Source of the DNA: Mucilaginibacter sp.
GTDB taxonomy: Bacteria; Bacteroidota; Bacteroidia; Sphingobacteriales; Sphingobacteriaceae
Length of the DNA: 64,000 nt
NCBI GenBank assembly: GCA_030445275.1
Contig: JAUCSE010000091.1
Coordinates: 1 to 64,000, forward strand
Reading direction: 5' to 3'
The notes under the pieces were generated by a model. It saw nothing but the letters and a program-made list of their open reading frames with translations. It did not search any database and was not told the origin of the DNA. A program made the translations under genes and the position numbers. This document shows positions 62,199 through 64,000 of this stretch, in pieces; the first letter of the stretch is position 1; each line of letters begins with the position of its first letter.

Positions 62199-63962
62199 TT
62201 ACTTTTTGGGAGTTACATAAAAATGGGTCAATACTTTATTAATAGCGGCACTATCCTTTAATACACTGATCTGCATTCTTGCCATGGCATAATCTGAGAT
62301 CTGCCAACCAAGCGGCAATACGGGCCATATGCTGGTATTTGGCACCTGCTCGGCAGTTGGGCGAAACGAATAATAACCATAATGTTTTATTCTGGAAAGT
62401 GAATAGTTCCAGCCATCTGATTTTTTCATATAACCTATCCGGCTGTTCAATATCCCAACCGGTGGTGCAAGTGGTTCAAATAAGTTCTCCGGTTTTTCGG
62501 TTGGTTCCATCTCTTGTACCGAATTGGGGAGAGATAAAAATTGGGGTTGAATATGATTAAATATGGCATCTTCCTTTATCAGTTTGGTGCGTACCCGTTC
62601 AAACACATTCAGCACCTCCAATGAGGTTTCGGCTCCCGAATTATCCCAGGTACCTCCATCCGTAAAATGATGTTTCCCATTTAATTTGGCCGTGGGACTT
62701 ACATAAGGGAACCGGGCGCTCAAAAAAGCAGCAGTACTCAGGCGCAGATCGCCAGGATCTTCAATTTCCTGTTCCAGTAATATGGTTGAGGGAAAATCAA
62801 GGCTATCCAATAATACGGGTGCCGAGATACCTTTTTTTCCGCTATCTACATCAAAAGTATTTGCAAATAACAATGGCACCTCATAGTTAGTTCCTTTCCA
62901 CATTCTACCCAGGGTAATGCTCAAATCCATATGGTGGCGACGGGTATGTCTTTCCCAATCCCGTTCCATTAGCCTGGCTCTATCTGCCCATGGTGGCGCT
63001 ATCCCTAATGAAGATGCCAGCATATCCCGGCCAAGCAACGCAACAATATCAGAGGTAAGATAGTCGTTCTGGTAAATGGCTAAGGAATTAGCCGGATAAA
63101 AAACCGTATCAGCACTGGTATTCTGCTTGTATTGATACCTGGCGCTGCAAAGCAATGACAAACCAACCGTACCGCCCGATGCCCCGGAATAAGAAAAAAC
63201 ATAATGCTGAAAATCCTTTACACGGTCATCATCCTTATATTTAGTTTTTAGCAAGCTATCCAGTGTACCTATAACCATGGTAGTCCACACGGTAGCGCGT
63301 ATACCACCACCGTAGGCATTTACAAAAAATACGGGATAAGGTTGACCGGGATGTTGAGCAATAAAGGCTTTAATTTCTGGTTTCCGATTGTTTAGCCATT
63401 GTTCTGCATACCTGTCTAATGAATCAAGCGATTTATGATAGTTAGCCTGTTTTTGAACGTGCGTTTCGTGATAGGCCGTGATGGTACTTACCGACCGATA
63501 AAGGGTAAATAACAGTAAAAAAGTGATCAAGCTGATACCTGTTTTTTTGCCGGCAAACAACAAAAAAGAAAAAAACAGCAAATAACCAACTACAGCACAT
63601 AACACAACAGGCATGGTATAAAAGCGGGTATTACTGGTGATTGGGTTTAAAAAAGGAGGGAAATTACATAGGATAAAGAAAAGCGTCGCCACCAGTCCGC
63701 TAAAAATGATCCAGGGCGCTACATGCCATTTGGCTATTGCCGGTATACGGGTACGCAGCGTGGTGGCGATCATAAACATCACCGACAAAAAAAACAGATC
63801 CAATGATAAATAGGCCAGGAATGAAGGTTCGCGATTTTGTTTACCATAAAAGCTCCCCCAAATAATCATGGGCAGCAACAAGGCTACCATACTCAACCAA
63901 AAGCGCCATTTAATTATCCCTGTTCCTGACCTGTATAATCGATCTATCCAATGATATCGCAT
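62199..63962 (-). CDS. Membrane-anchored patatin-like phospholipase
   Basis: A 587-residue protein. The first 165 residues hold about five hydrophobic segments, then a soluble patatin-type lipase domain: oxyanion motif GGGIRA at 218-223, nucleophile elbow GASGG with Ser262, and the catalytic Asp435 in TDGG. Ser-Asp dyad and order are complete, so activity is plausible. Patatins release fatty acids from membrane lipids. The five-helix N-terminal anchor is unusual because most bacterial patatins are soluble or outer-membrane enzymes; this subgroup occurs in Bacteroidota. It is a single gene near the right edge, with the start at 63962. Confidence 0.82.
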   Translation of the reverse strand: MRYHWIDRLYRSGTGIIKWRFWLSMVALLLPMIIWGSFYGKQNREPSFLAYLSLDLFFLSVMFMIATTLRTRIPAIAKWHVAPWIIFSGLVATLFFILCNFPPFLNPITSNTRFYTMPVVLCAVVGYLLFFSFLLFAGKKTGISLITFLLLFTLYRSVSTITAYHETHVQKQANYHKSLDSLDRYAEQWLNNRKPEIKAFIAQHPGQPYPVFFVNAYGGGIRATVWTTMVIGTLDSLLKTKYKDDDRVKDFQHYVFSYSGASGGTVGLSLLCSARYQYKQNTSADTVFYPANSLAIYQNDYLTSDIVALLGRDMLASSLGIAPPWADRARLMERDWERHTRRHHMDLSITLGRMWKGTNYEVPLLFANTFDVDSGKKGISAPVLLDSLDFPSTILLEQEIEDPGDLRLSTAAFLSARFPYVSPTAKLNGKHHFTDGGTWDNSGAETSLEVLNVFERVRTKLIKEDAIFNHIQPQFLSLPNSVQEMEPTEKPENLFEPLAPPVGILNSRIGYMKKSDGWNYSLSRIKHYGYYSFRPTAEQVPNTSIWPVLPLGWQISDYAMARMQISVLKDSAAINKVLTHFYVTPKK

Positions 63963-64000
63963 TACAATTTTATAAAAGATCAGGGAGGCAACTAGGAAAA

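Overview
The window reads as a chromosomal segment of a Bacteroidota bacterium, most likely a Sphingobacteriaceae member of the Mucilaginibacter/Pedobacter type. The support is: two SusC/SusD pairs, TAnnTTTG-type promoter matches with little Shine-Dalgarno signal, a GH43 enzyme, WG-repeat, DUF2807 and UMF1-type proteins, and AT-rich spacers full of short hairpin repeats. No rRNA, tRNA or CRISPR array was seen. The genus is an inference; the phylum is well supported.

Layout. 1-9.1 kb: the tail of an IS110-type transposase, a secreted GH43 glycosidase, a secreted protein of unknown function next to an HscA-type Hsp70, a UMF1-type MFS transporter, an SDR, and a FadR-type GntR regulator with an Fsr-type MFS exporter that share a twin operator-like sequence. 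9.1-22.3 kb: an exopolysaccharide locus (Wza, Wzc, Wzx, Wzy-like polymerase, four glycosyltransferases, four left-handed beta-helix acyltransferases) with no visible priming sugar-phosphate transferase. 22.5-34 kb: a small membrane ORF, an 849-residue NACHT/STAND-like NTPase, a SusC/SusD transport pair, two unrelated PLC/GDPD-fold secreted enzymes and a WG-repeat protein.

34.3-43 kb is the most unusual part: a tight nine-gene same-strand block encoding a GT-B-like protein, an SpsF-type cytidylyltransferase, a split transketolase (two genes), a class III aminotransferase, an SDR, a natural fusion of a KdsC-like phosphatase with a NeuB-like synthase that lacks the usual SAF lid domain, a membrane di-iron hydroxylase and an SMR-type small membrane protein. 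It looks like a pathway that builds, activates and attaches an unusual amino ulosonic/nonulosonic-type sugar.

43-46 kb holds a head-to-head junction where a metallophosphatase and an MFS exporter have each lost their 5' part, which looks like the scar of one deletion, then a cyclase-family protein and a DUF2306 membrane protein. 46.7-53.8 kb is a glycerol locus: glycerate kinase, an outer-membrane-like protein, GlpF, GlpK and GlpD on one strand, with a divergent DeoR/GlpR-type repressor and CGAAA-type operator-like sites in the shared promoter region. 54.2-60.3 kb is a ROK regulator followed by SusC and SusD. The window ends with a DUF2807 protein, a DUF1304 protein and a membrane-anchored patatin-like lipase.

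Two dispersed repeat types occur between genes: a 113-bp element made of four short palindromes (two copies) and a family of hairpins bounded by TGTCAT/ATGACA ends.
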